Positions 1 through 6,952 are shown, numbered from the stretch's first letter. The stretch is 12,618 bases of DNA from an uncultured Mesocricetibacter sp. (GCA_905373425.1 CAJPST010000049.1:1-12618), one strand, 5' to 3'. The notes: generated by a model from the sequence alone, not told the origin. A program made the numbers and translations.

Positions 1-223
1 TTTCACTTAAATTAGTAAAGTAATAAGCATTTTTTCTGCTTAGCTAAATTTGAAACACTTTAAAAATGAAAAAGCTCAATTTGCACAAATGGTTATTGTC
101 TTTTTTATATTTAGTATATCTGATTGAATTATCTTGTTTTTACTCTTATACCCCTTGGTTTGTAGCAATCAGGTTGTCGTTTTCTTCCGAACAAAACTTA
201 GCCAAGGGCGAAATAATTCATTT
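1..223. other. Intergenic flank downstream of cca, no convincing gene
   Basis: This AT-rich stretch lies past the 3' end of the leftward cca gene. A short rightward open frame from 66 begins with a hydrophobic segment but has no ribosome binding site and runs 91 bases into cca antisense, so I do not call it. Two weak inverted repeats are visible: TAAGCA/TGCTTA at 24-29 and 37-42, and CCCTTGG/CCAAGGG at 152-158 and 202-208 with a 43-base loop. Neither is followed by a T-run on the cca strand, so no clear cca terminator is seen. Confidence 0.5.
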
Positions 224-1480
224 TCAAGATAAAAAGAGCGGTCGGATTTCAGCGCGTTTTTGCTCGATAGCCAATTTGCGACGACGATTCAATTCACTAC
301 GAATGCCTTGTTGATGATAACCTTCGGCGATAATTTGTTGTACGTCAACCGTAAGTGCTACTTCATAGAGCATCCATATAAACTTCCTTTGCGGATAGGG
401 CGTTTGCTCAAACCCCTGACGACCGCGAGCATCCGCTTCGCATACCACTAAAAATTCAGCAAAGCGTTGAGGTTTGCGCCATACATCAAAATGATTGAAT
501 AAATTTAAAATTGTCTTTGGATTGAGCTCAAAGGCTTTATGAATGTGTGTGTGGTATTCGCAAGTGAGTTCGGCAAGTTCTCGGAAATAAACCGGTACTT
601 TTAACCTGTTACATAAATTTCGCGCTGGTAGTAATCCTCGCGCTTCATGACCGTAATGGTGGGGAAGAATCTCTTTAGGGGTTAGCGCTTTACCAAGGTC
701 GTGCAAAACGGCGGAAAAACGTACCGCACTTTTATGACAACCGTTTTGTTGGGTGAGTGATACGGCTTGCTGAAGCACCATCATCGAGTGAATAAAGCTG
801 TCAATTTCGGGATGATATTGTGGAGGATTGGGAATACCGTACAATGCGTTCAGTTCGGGGAAAAGTACTTTTAGCGCACCTATTTGACGCAATGTCTCAA
901 AATAAATTTCAGGATTCTGTTCGTTCAGAGCTTTTTCTGTTTCTAACCAAACACGTTCTTCAGTCAGATATTCTAATTCGCCGGCATCGGTAATCCGTTT
1001 CATTAGTTGAAGCGTTTCGTTGGCAATCGTAAAATTTAAATAATGATAGCGGGCGGCAAAACGGGCAACACGTAAAACTCGTAACGGATCTTCGGCAAAA
1101 GCGTCGGATATGTGGCGTAAAGTGCGATTGTTTAAATCGGCAATTCCGTGATAGGGGTCATGTAAGTTGCCTTGCTGATCTTGTGCGATGGCATTAATGG
1201 TCAGATCACGACGAATTAAATCCTGCTCAAGCGTAATTTCGGGAGAGAAATCGCAGATAAATCCGGTATAACCGGAACCGGATTTGCGTTCGGTGCGAGC
1301 AAGGGCATATTCTTCCTTGCTGTGCGGTTCGAGAAAAACGGGAAAATCTTTACCTACTTGTTGATAACCTTGTGCGATTAGTTCTTGTGGTGTTGACCCG
1401 ACAACAACCCAATCACGATCTTTAACAGGCAAATTGAGGAGCTGATCCCGTACAGCTCCTCCAACCAAATAAATTTGCAT
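224..1480 (-). CDS. cca: Multifunctional CCA tRNA nucleotidyltransferase / HD phosphohydrolase
   Basis: This enzyme adds or repairs the 3' CCA end of tRNAs from CTP and ATP without a nucleic acid template. The 418 residues are close to the E. coli length (about 412). The N-terminal class II nucleotidyltransferase head shows GGAVRD (7-12), the metal-binding D21-x-D23 pair, RRDLTINAIA (90-99) and EDPLRVLRVARFAAR (130-144). The C-terminal half carries an HD domain with H260-D261 in LHDLGK; in the E. coli enzyme this domain gives 2',3'-cyclic phosphodiesterase, 2'-nucleotidase and phosphatase activities. It starts 13 bases after the ygiM stop and the same two genes are neighbours in E. coli, so they are probably co-transcribed. 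No purine-rich ribosome binding site is visible before the ATG, which suggests translational coupling to ygiM. An uptake sequence at 723-731 encodes Ser-Ala-Val at residues 251-253. Confidence 0.97.
   Translation of the reverse strand: MQIYLVGGAVRDQLLNLPVKDRDWVVVGSTPQELIAQGYQQVGKDFPVFLEPHSKEEYALARTERKSGSGYTGFICDFSPEITLEQDLIRRDLTINAIAQDQQGNLHDPYHGIADLNNRTLRHISDAFAEDPLRVLRVARFAARYHYLNFTIANETLQLMKRITDAGELEYLTEERVWLETEKALNEQNPEIYFETLRQIGALKVLFPELNALYGIPNPPQYHPEIDSFIHSMMVLQQAVSLTQQNGCHKSAVRFSAVLHDLGKALTPKEILPHHYGHEARGLLPARNLCNRLKVPVYFRELAELTCEYHTHIHKAFELNPKTILNLFNHFDVWRKPQRFAEFLVVCEADARGRQGFEQTPYPQRKFIWMLYEVALTVDVQQIIAEGYHQQGIRSELNRRRKLAIEQKRAEIRPLFLS
723..731 (-). repeat. DNA uptake signal sequence in cca
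   Basis: Exact Hin-type uptake 9-mer (ACCGCACTT on the plus strand), followed by a T-rich flank. It encodes S-A-V within cca. Confidence 0.9.
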
Positions 1481-1493
1481 AGCAAAAGGGGGA

Positions 1494-2108
1494 TTATGCC
1501 CAACCGCCGGTATTGCGACGACGTTTCGGAATAATTAACGGAATGATTAGACCGAGTAACAAGCCCACACCTAATACCGCACCGCCATAGATAAACCATT
1601 GGATGGCAATTTCACGTTTGCCTGCATCAAGCATGGCTTCCAAGTCACGGTTTTTATTTTTGAATGTATCCAACTCACGCTTTAATTGAGAATTTTCTTC
1701 CAGTAATTTGCTGCTTTGTTCTTCTGCTTGCTTAGTACGACGTTGCATTTCGGTAGTACGCTGTTGCCAGTCACTATCTAAACGATTGAGTTTAGTGGTT
1801 AATTCTTGTACTTGTGCTCGCAGACGTGGGTTTTCGTCTTTGCTGCTCGGGGTAGAAGTTAGTTCACTGTTTAAGATCCATGCTTCACGATTACTTTCAT
1901 CACGAATTAAACTGTATTTTTCACGTTGCTGTAGTACGGTTACTTTTTCACCTGCTTTTACCGTGCCTGCCAGTTTATAATTATCGCCCGCGCCTTTGCG
2001 AACAAAGGTAGTTAAGTTCTCGGTAACATATTTTGTTTCGGCTTGTGCGGCTTGAACGGATAAGCCTAATAATGCAGAAGAAACAATAAATTTTAACCAT
2101 TTTTGCAT
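1494..2108 (-). CDS. ygiM: YgiM-family SH3-domain membrane protein (TIGR04211 type)
   Basis: The predicted 204-residue envelope protein is about the size of E. coli YgiM (206 residues). A signal peptide spans residues 1-23, with probable cleavage after AQA. A bacterial SH3 domain follows (about 25-85), then a charged, heptad-like coiled coil (about 95-165), a transmembrane helix (about 168-195) and a basic cytoplasmic tail, PKRRRNTGGWA. The layout implies a periplasmic SH3 and coiled-coil portion anchored by the C-terminal helix. The molecular function of the family is not known to me; SH3b domains often bind peptidoglycan or peptides. I chose the ATG at 2108 rather than the in-frame TTG at 2114, because AAGGA lies 8 bases before the ATG and only 2 bases before the TTG. 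A promoter is visible upstream, and cca follows after 13 bases. Confidence 0.92.
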   Translation of the reverse strand: MQKWLKFIVSSALLGLSVQAAQAETKYVTENLTTFVRKGAGDNYKLAGTVKAGEKVTVLQQREKYSLIRDESNREAWILNSELTSTPSSKDENPRLRAQVQELTTKLNRLDSDWQQRTTEMQRRTKQAEEQSSKLLEENSQLKRELDTFKNKNRDLEAMLDAGKREIAIQWFIYGGAVLGVGLLLGLIIPLIIPKRRRNTGGWA

Positions 2109-2116
2109 AATCAACG

Positions 2117-2121
2117 TCCTT
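2117..2121 (-). promoter_or_regulatory. Ribosome binding site deciding the ygiM start
   Basis: AAGGA on the minus strand lies 8 bases before the ATG at 2108. It is too close to the alternative TTG at 2114 and so fixes the start. Confidence 0.7.
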
Positions 2122-2169
2122 GCAAATAAAAAATTAAATAGATTTATGAATAAAAACTAAGATTAAGAT

Positions 2170-2199
2170 GTTATACGTAAAGCTATTATATTATGACAA
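2170..2199 (-). promoter_or_regulatory. Probable sigma-70 promoter of ygiM-cca
   Basis: On the minus strand TTGTCA (2194-2199, five of six to the -35 consensus) is followed after 18 bases by TATAAC (2170-2175, five of six to the -10 consensus). It begins one base beyond the hairpin that follows pit, so ygiM-cca can be transcribed independently of pit. Transcription would start about 55 bases before the ygiM ATG. Confidence 0.5.
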
Positions 2200-2200
2200 T

Positions 2201-2224
2201 GGGTGCGAATAAACGTTCGCACCC
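2201..2224 (-). terminator. Hairpin after the phosphate permease gene, possible terminator
   Basis: A perfect 9-bp inverted repeat, GGGTGCGAA (2201-2209) and TTCGCACCC (2216-2224), encloses a 6-base loop 18 bases beyond the pit stop codon. The downstream tract on the pit strand is AT-rich (ATTGTCATAATAT) but has no real U-run, so it may stabilise the mRNA 3' end or terminate weakly. The plus strand has a T-run at 2231-2236 but no rightward gene to end there. Confidence 0.5.
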
Positions 2225-2242
2225 GATGATATTTTTTCCGAA

Positions 2243-3505
2243 TTAACGAAAAATAGCACTCATTATATAATAAATAATAATTGCAAAGAATGCACCTGCC
2301 GGCAGGGTAATTATCCATGAAGCAAAGATATTACGGATAACCGTTAAATTTAGTGCCGCAATACCACGAGCAAATCCGACTCCTAATACTGCACCAACCA
2401 AAGTTTGCGTAGTAGAAATCGGTAGCCCGGTGCCGGATGCAACCACTACTGTGATCGCCGTGGCAAATTCCGCCGAGAAACCACGACTTGGCGTTAAATC
2501 CGTAATTCCTGTTCCGATAGTACCCATTACTTTATAGCCCATAACGGCTAAACCGGCAACAATACCCGTGCCCCCTAAAGGTAGAATCCACCAAGCTAAC
2601 TGAGATTTAGCAACAATTTCCCCATTGTGTTCAACAATAGAAGCGACAGCAGACAATGGTCCGATTGCATTCGCCACATCGTTTGAACCATGAGCAAAAG
2701 CCATTGAACAGGCGGTTAACAACATTAAGATACTGAATACTTTTTCTACTCCGCCGAAAGTACCGCCTTGAACACGATTTTTAAATGATTCGCTACGAAA
2801 ATAATAGTGACAAAAGATAATACTTGATGCACTGATTGCACAAGAGATCAGGAAAGTTTCCATACTAGTCAAATGCAAACCGACGTGAGTTAATCCCTTG
2901 GTAATGGTAACGATAGTCAGAATAAAGGATGTCAAGCCCATATAATAAGGCCCAAATTTTTTGGCATTTTCTAGAGGGCTTTCCGTATCAAAGATGAATT
3001 TTTGCGTACTGGTAAATATAGTGTAAGCAATAAGACCGGCAATGACCGGCGTAATGAACCAACTTCCTACAATTCCTTTAATTCTTCCCCATTCTACAGC
3101 GTGCGGTCCAACAGTGACGCATGCAAAGCCAATAACTGCTCCGATAATCGAGTGGGTAGTAGATACCGGCCACCCCATAAATGATGCGATTAATAGCCAT
3201 AATCCGGCGGAAAGTAAGGCACTCATCATTCCCAACACCAATACATCGGGTTCGGCAACGAATTCCATCGGATCGATAATACCGCTTTTAATGGTTTCGG
3301 TTACTTCACCACCGGCTAAATATGCCCCGGCAAATTCAAACACCATAGCAATTATAATTGCCTGTTTGGCAGTGATTGTTCCCGATCCGACAGAGGTCCC
3401 CATTGCATTTGACACATCGTTGGCGCCAATACCGAACGCCATTAATAAACCGAAAATTGCGGTAATTACAACAAATATCGTGCCATATTCATTGAGTAAT
3501 TCCAT
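2243..3505 (-). CDS. PiT-family inorganic phosphate transporter
   Basis: This inner-membrane permease of about 420 residues belongs to the PiT (Pho-4) family, which symports inorganic phosphate with H+ or Na+. Both halves carry the family signature in duplicated form: GIGANDVSNAMGTSVGS near residues 26-42 and AHGSNDVANAIGPLSAV near 270-286. A second repeated motif, PVSTTHSIIGAVIG (about 112-125) and PISTTQTLVGAVLG (about 361-374), follows each. Around ten hydrophobic membrane segments are visible. It is shorter than E. coli PitA (499 residues). The upstream DUF47 gene ends 29 bases before this start, so the two are probably co-transcribed, as is common for PiT/DUF47 pairs. The ATG is preceded by an AGGGGAAAG-type ribosome binding site. 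The coupling ion cannot be decided from sequence. Confidence 0.95.
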   Translation of the reverse strand: MELLNEYGTIFVVITAIFGLLMAFGIGANDVSNAMGTSVGSGTITAKQAIIIAMVFEFAGAYLAGGEVTETIKSGIIDPMEFVAEPDVLVLGMMSALLSAGLWLLIASFMGWPVSTTHSIIGAVIGFACVTVGPHAVEWGRIKGIVGSWFITPVIAGLIAYTIFTSTQKFIFDTESPLENAKKFGPYYMGLTSFILTIVTITKGLTHVGLHLTSMETFLISCAISASSIIFCHYYFRSESFKNRVQGGTFGGVEKVFSILMLLTACSMAFAHGSNDVANAIGPLSAVASIVEHNGEIVAKSQLAWWILPLGGTGIVAGLAVMGYKVMGTIGTGITDLTPSRGFSAEFATAITVVVASGTGLPISTTQTLVGAVLGVGFARGIAALNLTVIRNIFASWIITLPAGAFFAIIIYYIMSAIFR

Positions 3506-3534
3506 AGTCTTTCCCCTGTGTTATTTTTTATTGA

Positions 3535-4215
3535 TTATGAACGGGCTAGCATTAATTCAATACGTGACCCTACACGCTGAGCCTGATCTGCCAGTACACC
3601 GATCCATTCAAAGATTTTATATAAAAACATAACATCAATCGGATTATATTCAGATTCGACATTACGTAACATTAAACGCAATTTAATTTGCATTTGGTCC
3701 GTATCATCTTCAATAGTATCCAACTCAGTAATCATCGTGTTAACGAAAGTCAGTTCCCGCCCGCGAAAACCTGTTTCCAACAATTTGTCCATTTCCTCAA
3801 TCACACGATGTGCTTGCACGGTAGCATCCAAACTACGGCACACAAATTTCATGAAATCTTCCTGCATCACTTCTGGAATACCGAATTGGCGGCCAACCAT
3901 TCTGCCTGAAATGTCTTTAGCGTAGTTGGCAAGTTTGTCCTGCTGAGTAACTAATTCAAGCAAATCTCTGCGATCAATTGGTAAGAACAACCCGCGTGGC
4001 AATTTTAGACGAATCTCACGCTTAAGAGTGTCCGCCATACGCTCTGCTTCAGAAATTTGCAGGCGAACTTTTTCCGCTTTTTCCCAATCTTCAGCAAATA
4101 TTGCTTCAAAAAATTGAACCAGTAAGCTACAGGCTTCGGTAACTTTATCGGAATGTTTTTGTAATGGTTTCAGAGGTGAATGTGCAAATAATCCTAAAAT
4201 ATTATTAATTGCCAT
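3535..4215 (-). CDS. DUF47 / PhoU-like phosphate transport accessory protein (TIGR00153)
   Basis: A 226-residue cytoplasmic, mainly helical protein of the DUF47 (YkaA/TIGR00153) family, distantly related to PhoU. Acidic metal-binding-type motifs of the fold are visible: EAERMADTLKREI near residues 57-69 and ELDTIEDDTDQMQIKLR near 164-180. No signal peptide or membrane helix is present. Family members are typically encoded just before a PiT permease and are thought to modulate it; the same adjacency here, with a 29-base gap, supports that role by inference. A GGAG ribosome binding site lies 10 bases before the ATG. The gene is the first of the leftward unit and faces the divergent region shared with ygiF. 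Confidence 0.93.
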   Translation of the reverse strand: MAINNILGLFAHSPLKPLQKHSDKVTEACSLLVQFFEAIFAEDWEKAEKVRLQISEAERMADTLKREIRLKLPRGLFLPIDRRDLLELVTQQDKLANYAKDISGRMVGRQFGIPEVMQEDFMKFVCRSLDATVQAHRVIEEMDKLLETGFRGRELTFVNTMITELDTIEDDTDQMQIKLRLMLRNVESEYNPIDVMFLYKIFEWIGVLADQAQRVGSRIELMLARS

Positions 4216-4257
4216 AAGAAAAGAACTCCAAAGGTTGTTAGTAAAATTTTCGCAAGC

Positions 4258-4287
4258 ATATTACCTTATGTAAATTAAGGCTGTAAA
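4258..4287 (-). promoter_or_regulatory. Possible promoter of DUF47-pit
   Basis: On the minus strand TTTACA (4282-4287) is separated by 18 bases from TAATAT (4258-4263). Each hexamer has recognisable but imperfect similarity to sigma-70 consensus. It would give a leader of about 35-40 bases. Confidence 0.35.
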
Positions 4288-4320
4288 TTAAAAATTCACG
4301 GTTTTAAATGAAAAAAGATT

Positions 4321-4326
4321 TATAAT
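4321..4326 (+). promoter_or_regulatory. Candidate -10 box for ygiF-radA
   Basis: Perfect TATAAT about 68 bases before the ygiF start codon. The -35 position is weak (TTCACG lies 20 bases upstream, which is too far). Confidence 0.4.
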
Positions 4327-4393
4327 AACAGGAAATTTTTTTATTAAAATTAAACCAAGCGTGTTTATCCGATTGAATAAGAAGGGGTTTTAA

Positions 4394-5470
4394 ATGACCG
4401 ATGAAGTAGAATTAAAATTAGTCGTTAATCAACAATTTGCCGATTTTTTAGCTCGGGAAATCAGCAATTTCCGAGTGCTTAAACAAGAGACGATTTTTTT
4501 GGGAAATTGTTATTATGACACGCATGAGGGTTATTTTTCACGGAGAAAAATGGGATTACGGGTGCGTCGCCAAGACGAACATTTTACCTTAACCTTAAAA
4601 ACCGGCGGTTGTGTGACGGGTGGTTTGCATATTCGTCCGGAATACAATATTGAACTGAATTCCGAAACGCCGGATTTAAGTGGATTGAAACAATTTCCCG
4701 AGCTGGATGTCACAACAGACTTGGCGTTATCTCCCGTTTTTAGTACAGATTTTACTCGCCGCATGTGGTTGGTAGAATGCGCTAATGGGGCGGAAATTGA
4801 AATTGCGTTGGATCAGGGGGAAATTAGAGCAACGGGCAGAAGGGAGCCGATTGATGAAGTGGAATTTGAGCTGAAGCAGGGAAAACTTAGTGATTTATTA
4901 ACTTTCGTTGGCGGATTAAGCCTTAACGACGGCATTCGGCTGAGTTCGGTGAGTAAAGCGCAACGCGGCTATCAATTAATTGCAGGAAAAGGGCGGCAAT
5001 TAACCGATTGGATAAGCAAGTGGAGTGAATTAAGTGCCTTAGAAAAAACGGCTGCCGGTGAAAGTGCGGTCGAAAAAACGCAAGAAATATTAACCGCACT
5101 TTTTAATATGGAACAACAGTTGATTGAAGAAACCATAATGGTCGGTATTGATTATTTCGCGGCAGATTTTCTTCGCACGGTAGAGCGAATCAGCGCCTTT
5201 TTCAATTTGTATCATTATTATTCGGAAAACAGCCGTTTTTTTGAAACAACATTAAAAACCGAACAAGCCGAATCGGTGCAGGATATTTTAATTGAACTGA
5301 TCGAAAGTCATATCTATCTGTTTGAGCAAATTCGCGACATCATTCGCTTGCACAGTGAAAATAAAGATAATCGTTTGGCAATGAGTAAATTAATGAAATT
5401 ATTACATCAGGCACAATATGTGAAACGTATGCTTAATTTGATTAGATTAACGGTGAAACAAAATGGCTAA
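4394..5470 (+). CDS. ygiF: CYTH-domain inorganic triphosphatase (YgiF-like) with divergent helical C-terminal domain
   Basis: The N-terminal 200 residues form a CYTH (triphosphate tunnel) domain. The hallmark ExExK is E4-V-E6-L-K8. Tunnel-lining charged residues follow: LRVRR (55-59), LTLK (66-69), EYNIEL (83-88), EIEIALDQGEI (134-144) and EVEFELK (155-161), with a SKAQRGY motif (187-193). E. coli YgiF cleaves inorganic tripolyphosphate with a divalent metal and is about 433 residues with a C-terminal CHAD domain. This protein is 358 residues, and its last 155 are helical without the usual histidine- and arginine-rich CHAD signature, so the C-terminal domain is shortened or diverged. Its last 8 bases overlap the radA start, implying translational coupling. 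An inverted pair of uptake sequences (5062-5101) sits at the domain junction. Specificity for tripolyphosphate is inferred from YgiF; thiamine triphosphatase or adenylate cyclase activity cannot be excluded. Confidence 0.88.
   Translation: MTDEVELKLVVNQQFADFLAREISNFRVLKQETIFLGNCYYDTHEGYFSRRKMGLRVRRQDEHFTLTLKTGGCVTGGLHIRPEYNIELNSETPDLSGLKQFPELDVTTDLALSPVFSTDFTRRMWLVECANGAEIEIALDQGEIRATGRREPIDEVEFELKQGKLSDLLTFVGGLSLNDGIRLSSVSKAQRGYQLIAGKGRQLTDWISKWSELSALEKTAAGESAVEKTQEILTALFNMEQQLIEETIMVGIDYFAADFLRTVERISAFFNLYHYYSENSRFFETTLKTEQAESVQDILIELIESHIYLFEQIRDIIRLHSENKDNRLAMSKLMKLLHQAQYVKRMLNLIRLTVKQNG
5061..5104 (+). repeat. Inverted uptake-sequence pair forming a terminator-like hairpin inside ygiF
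   Basis: AAAGTGCGGT (5061-5070) and ACCGCACTTT (5093-5102) form a perfect 10-bp inverted repeat with a 22-base loop, followed by a run of five T (5100-5104). Each arm contains an exact uptake 9-mer (5062-5070 plus, 5093-5101 minus). Such pairs usually lie between genes as terminators in Pasteurellaceae; this one is in frame within ygiF, encoding S-A-V (224-226) and T-A-L (234-236). The long loop makes efficient termination uncertain. Confidence 0.8.
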
Positions 5471-6842
5471 AACCCCCAAAAAAGCCTATGTATGCAATGA
5501 TTGCGGTGCAGAGTTTTCCCGTTGGCAAGGGCAGTGTTCCGCTTGTAAAGCATGGAATACCATCAGTGAAGTTCGCATGGTTTCAGTACAGCAACCATCC
5601 AAAGGCGATCGCTTTAGCGGTTATGCGGGCGAAACCCGTGCAAAAATTCAAACCTTAAGCGAAATCAGCCTTCAGGAAATGCCGCGCTTCAGTAGTGGGT
5701 TTAATGAATTGGATAGAGTGCTGGGCGGAGGAATTGTGCCCGGTAGTGCGATTTTAATCGGCGGTCATCCTGGGGCCGGGAAATCTACTTTATTATTACA
5801 GGTAATGTGTGGATTGGCACAAAATATGACCGCACTTTATGTGACGGGCGAGGAATCGTTACAACAAGTGGCGATGCGAGCCAACCGTTTGGGGTTGCCA
5901 CCTGAGCGACTGAATATGCTATCGGAAACTTCCGTAGAGCAAATTTGTAATCTTGCTGATCAGCTCAAACCACAAATTATTGTGATTGATTCTATTCAAG
6001 TAATGCATCTGGCAGATATTCAGTCTAGTCCGGGATCTGTGGCGCAAGTGCGTGAATGTGCCTCGTTTTTGACTCGTTATGCCAAAACCCGCCAGGTGGC
6101 AATTATTATGGTCGGCCATGTTACAAAAGACGGAACTTTGGCAGGCCCTAAGGTGTTAGAGCATTGTATTGACTGTTCGATTCTACTGGAGGGCGAATCT
6201 GATTCCCGTTATCGCACGCTGCGTAGTCATAAAAACCGTTTTGGTGCGGTAAACGAACTAGGGGTATTTGCTATGACGGAACAAGGCTTGCGCGAAGTAA
6301 AAAACCCGTCGGCGATTTTTCTTAGTCGAGGGGAAGAACAGACCTCGGGTAGTTCAGTGATGGTTTTATGGGAAGGCACCCGTCCCTTGTTGGTAGAAAT
6401 TCAGGCGTTAGCGGATCATTCCATGTTAGCTAATCCGCGCCGAGTAGCCGTGGGATTGGAGCAAAACCGCCTTGCGCTGTTACTTGCTGTGTTGCACCGC
6501 CACGGTGGATTACAAATGTCAGATCAGGATGTTTTTGTGAATGTAGTAGGTGGTGTAAAAGTCACAGAAACCGGAGCGGATTTGGCGTTGTTGCTTGCGT
6601 TAATTTCCAGTTTTCGTAACCGCCCGTTGCCGCAGGATTTAGTAGTATTCGGTGAAGTCGGCTTGGCCGGTGAAATTCGTCCGGTACCAAGCGGTCAAGA
6701 GCGAATTTCCGAGGCAGCTAAACATGGATTTAAACGGGCTATTGTACCTTTCGCTAATAAGCCGAAAAGTGCGGTGAAAAATATGGATGTTTTTACGGTG
6801 AAAAAATTGTCTGATGCATTGGTGGTATTGGATAATTTCTGA
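5463..6842 (+). CDS. radA: DNA repair / recombination protein RadA (Sms)
   Basis: RadA is a RecA-like ATPase that drives branch migration and processes recombination intermediates; in naturally competent bacteria it also aids integration of incoming DNA. The 459 residues match the family length. An N-terminal C4 zinc finger is formed by C11, C14, C25 and C28. The RecA-like core has Walker A GGHPGAGKST (100-109), a Walker B region VIDSIQ (174-179) and the RadA signature KNRFG (257-261). The C-terminal third is the Lon-protease-like domain, which in RadA is structural. The ATG overlaps the end of ygiF by 8 bases. In E. coli radA lies elsewhere, next to serB, so the linkage with ygiF is a local arrangement. 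Two uptake sequences lie in the gene, encoding T-A-L (123-125) and S-A-V (436-438). Confidence 0.97.
   Translation: MAKTPKKAYVCNDCGAEFSRWQGQCSACKAWNTISEVRMVSVQQPSKGDRFSGYAGETRAKIQTLSEISLQEMPRFSSGFNELDRVLGGGIVPGSAILIGGHPGAGKSTLLLQVMCGLAQNMTALYVTGEESLQQVAMRANRLGLPPERLNMLSETSVEQICNLADQLKPQIIVIDSIQVMHLADIQSSPGSVAQVRECASFLTRYAKTRQVAIIMVGHVTKDGTLAGPKVLEHCIDCSILLEGESDSRYRTLRSHKNRFGAVNELGVFAMTEQGLREVKNPSAIFLSRGEEQTSGSSVMVLWEGTRPLLVEIQALADHSMLANPRRVAVGLEQNRLALLLAVLHRHGGLQMSDQDVFVNVVGGVKVTETGADLALLLALISSFRNRPLPQDLVVFGEVGLAGEIRPVPSGQERISEAAKHGFKRAIVPFANKPKSAVKNMDVFTVKKLSDALVVLDNF
5829..5837 (-). repeat. DNA uptake signal sequence in radA (first)
   Basis: Exact ACCGCACTT on the plus strand, encoding T-A-L in the ATPase core. 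Confidence 0.9.
6767..6775 (+). repeat. DNA uptake signal sequence in radA (second)
   Basis: Exact AAGTGCGGT followed by the A-rich flank GAAAAAT, a good match to the extended uptake consensus. It encodes S-A-V near the RadA C terminus. Confidence 0.92.
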
Positions 6843-6881
6843 TTTATGCGGATTATTAAAAAGACCGGCAAAATAGTGTAA

Positions 6882-6919
6882 GATAATGCTGTCTGAAAAT
6901 ATGCTCAATCGCAAATATC
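6882..6919 (+). promoter_or_regulatory. Candidate lrp promoter element with downstream imperfect dyad
   Basis: In the 114 bases between radA and the lrp ATG, GATAAT (6882-6887) is the best -10-like hexamer, without a good -35. Just downstream lies an imperfect AT-rich dyad, AAAATATGC (6896-6904) and GCAAATATC (6911-6919), where an autoregulator could bind. No terminator for radA is visible, so read-through from radA is possible. Confidence 0.3.
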
Positions 6920-6946
6920 TCGAATTTATTTTCTTCTTTTCACAAC

Positions 6947-6952
6947 GGTGAA
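6947..6952 (+). promoter_or_regulatory. Ribosome binding site deciding the lrp start
   Basis: GGTGAA pairs with part of the anti-Shine-Dalgarno and ends 4 bases before the ATG at 6957. It overlaps the in-frame GTG at 6948, which argues against that codon as the start. Confidence 0.55.

Larger units (their letters stand above)
4216..4393. promoter_or_regulatory. Divergent intergenic region between DUF47-pit and ygiF-radA
   Basis: This 178-base AT-rich region separates the leftward phosphate unit from the rightward ygiF-radA unit. On the plus strand a perfect -10 box TATAAT lies at 4321-4326, with no good -35 at the usual distance, which may mean an activator is used. An AAGGGG ribosome binding site lies just before the ygiF ATG. 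I see no hairpin of terminator quality. I looked for a Pho box; the CTGTAAAT stretch at 4281 is too poor a match to call. Confidence 0.55.

Noticed and set aside
152..208. Inverted repeat CCCTTGG/CCAAGGG as cca terminator
   Set aside because: The 43-base loop and absence of a T-run on the cca strand make it a chance pairing.
234..242. AAGAGCGGT at the cca end, and AAGTGCGAT at 1120-1128, as uptake sequences
   Set aside because: Each has one mismatch to the 9-mer core, so they are near-matches and not counted among the exact sites.
66..314. Small rightward open frame with a hydrophobic N-terminal part
   Set aside because: It has no ribosome binding site and its last third is antisense to the well-supported end of cca. 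The hydrophobic look follows from AT-rich DNA.
3042..3632. Rightward 196-codon open frame opposite pit
   Set aside because: It is the antisense shadow of a conserved membrane protein and of the DUF47 3' end, with a composition typical of such shadows and no start signal.
4281..4299. Possible Pho box (CTGTAAAT...TTCAC) upstream of ygiF
   Set aside because: Only the first half resembles the consensus. The second half lacks CTGTCA, so a PhoB site is not supported.
732..5061. 4.3-kb gap in uptake sequences over DUF47-pit-ygiM as a sign of horizontal transfer
   Set aside because: With eight sites in 12.6 kb such a gap can occur by chance, and base composition and gene families look native.
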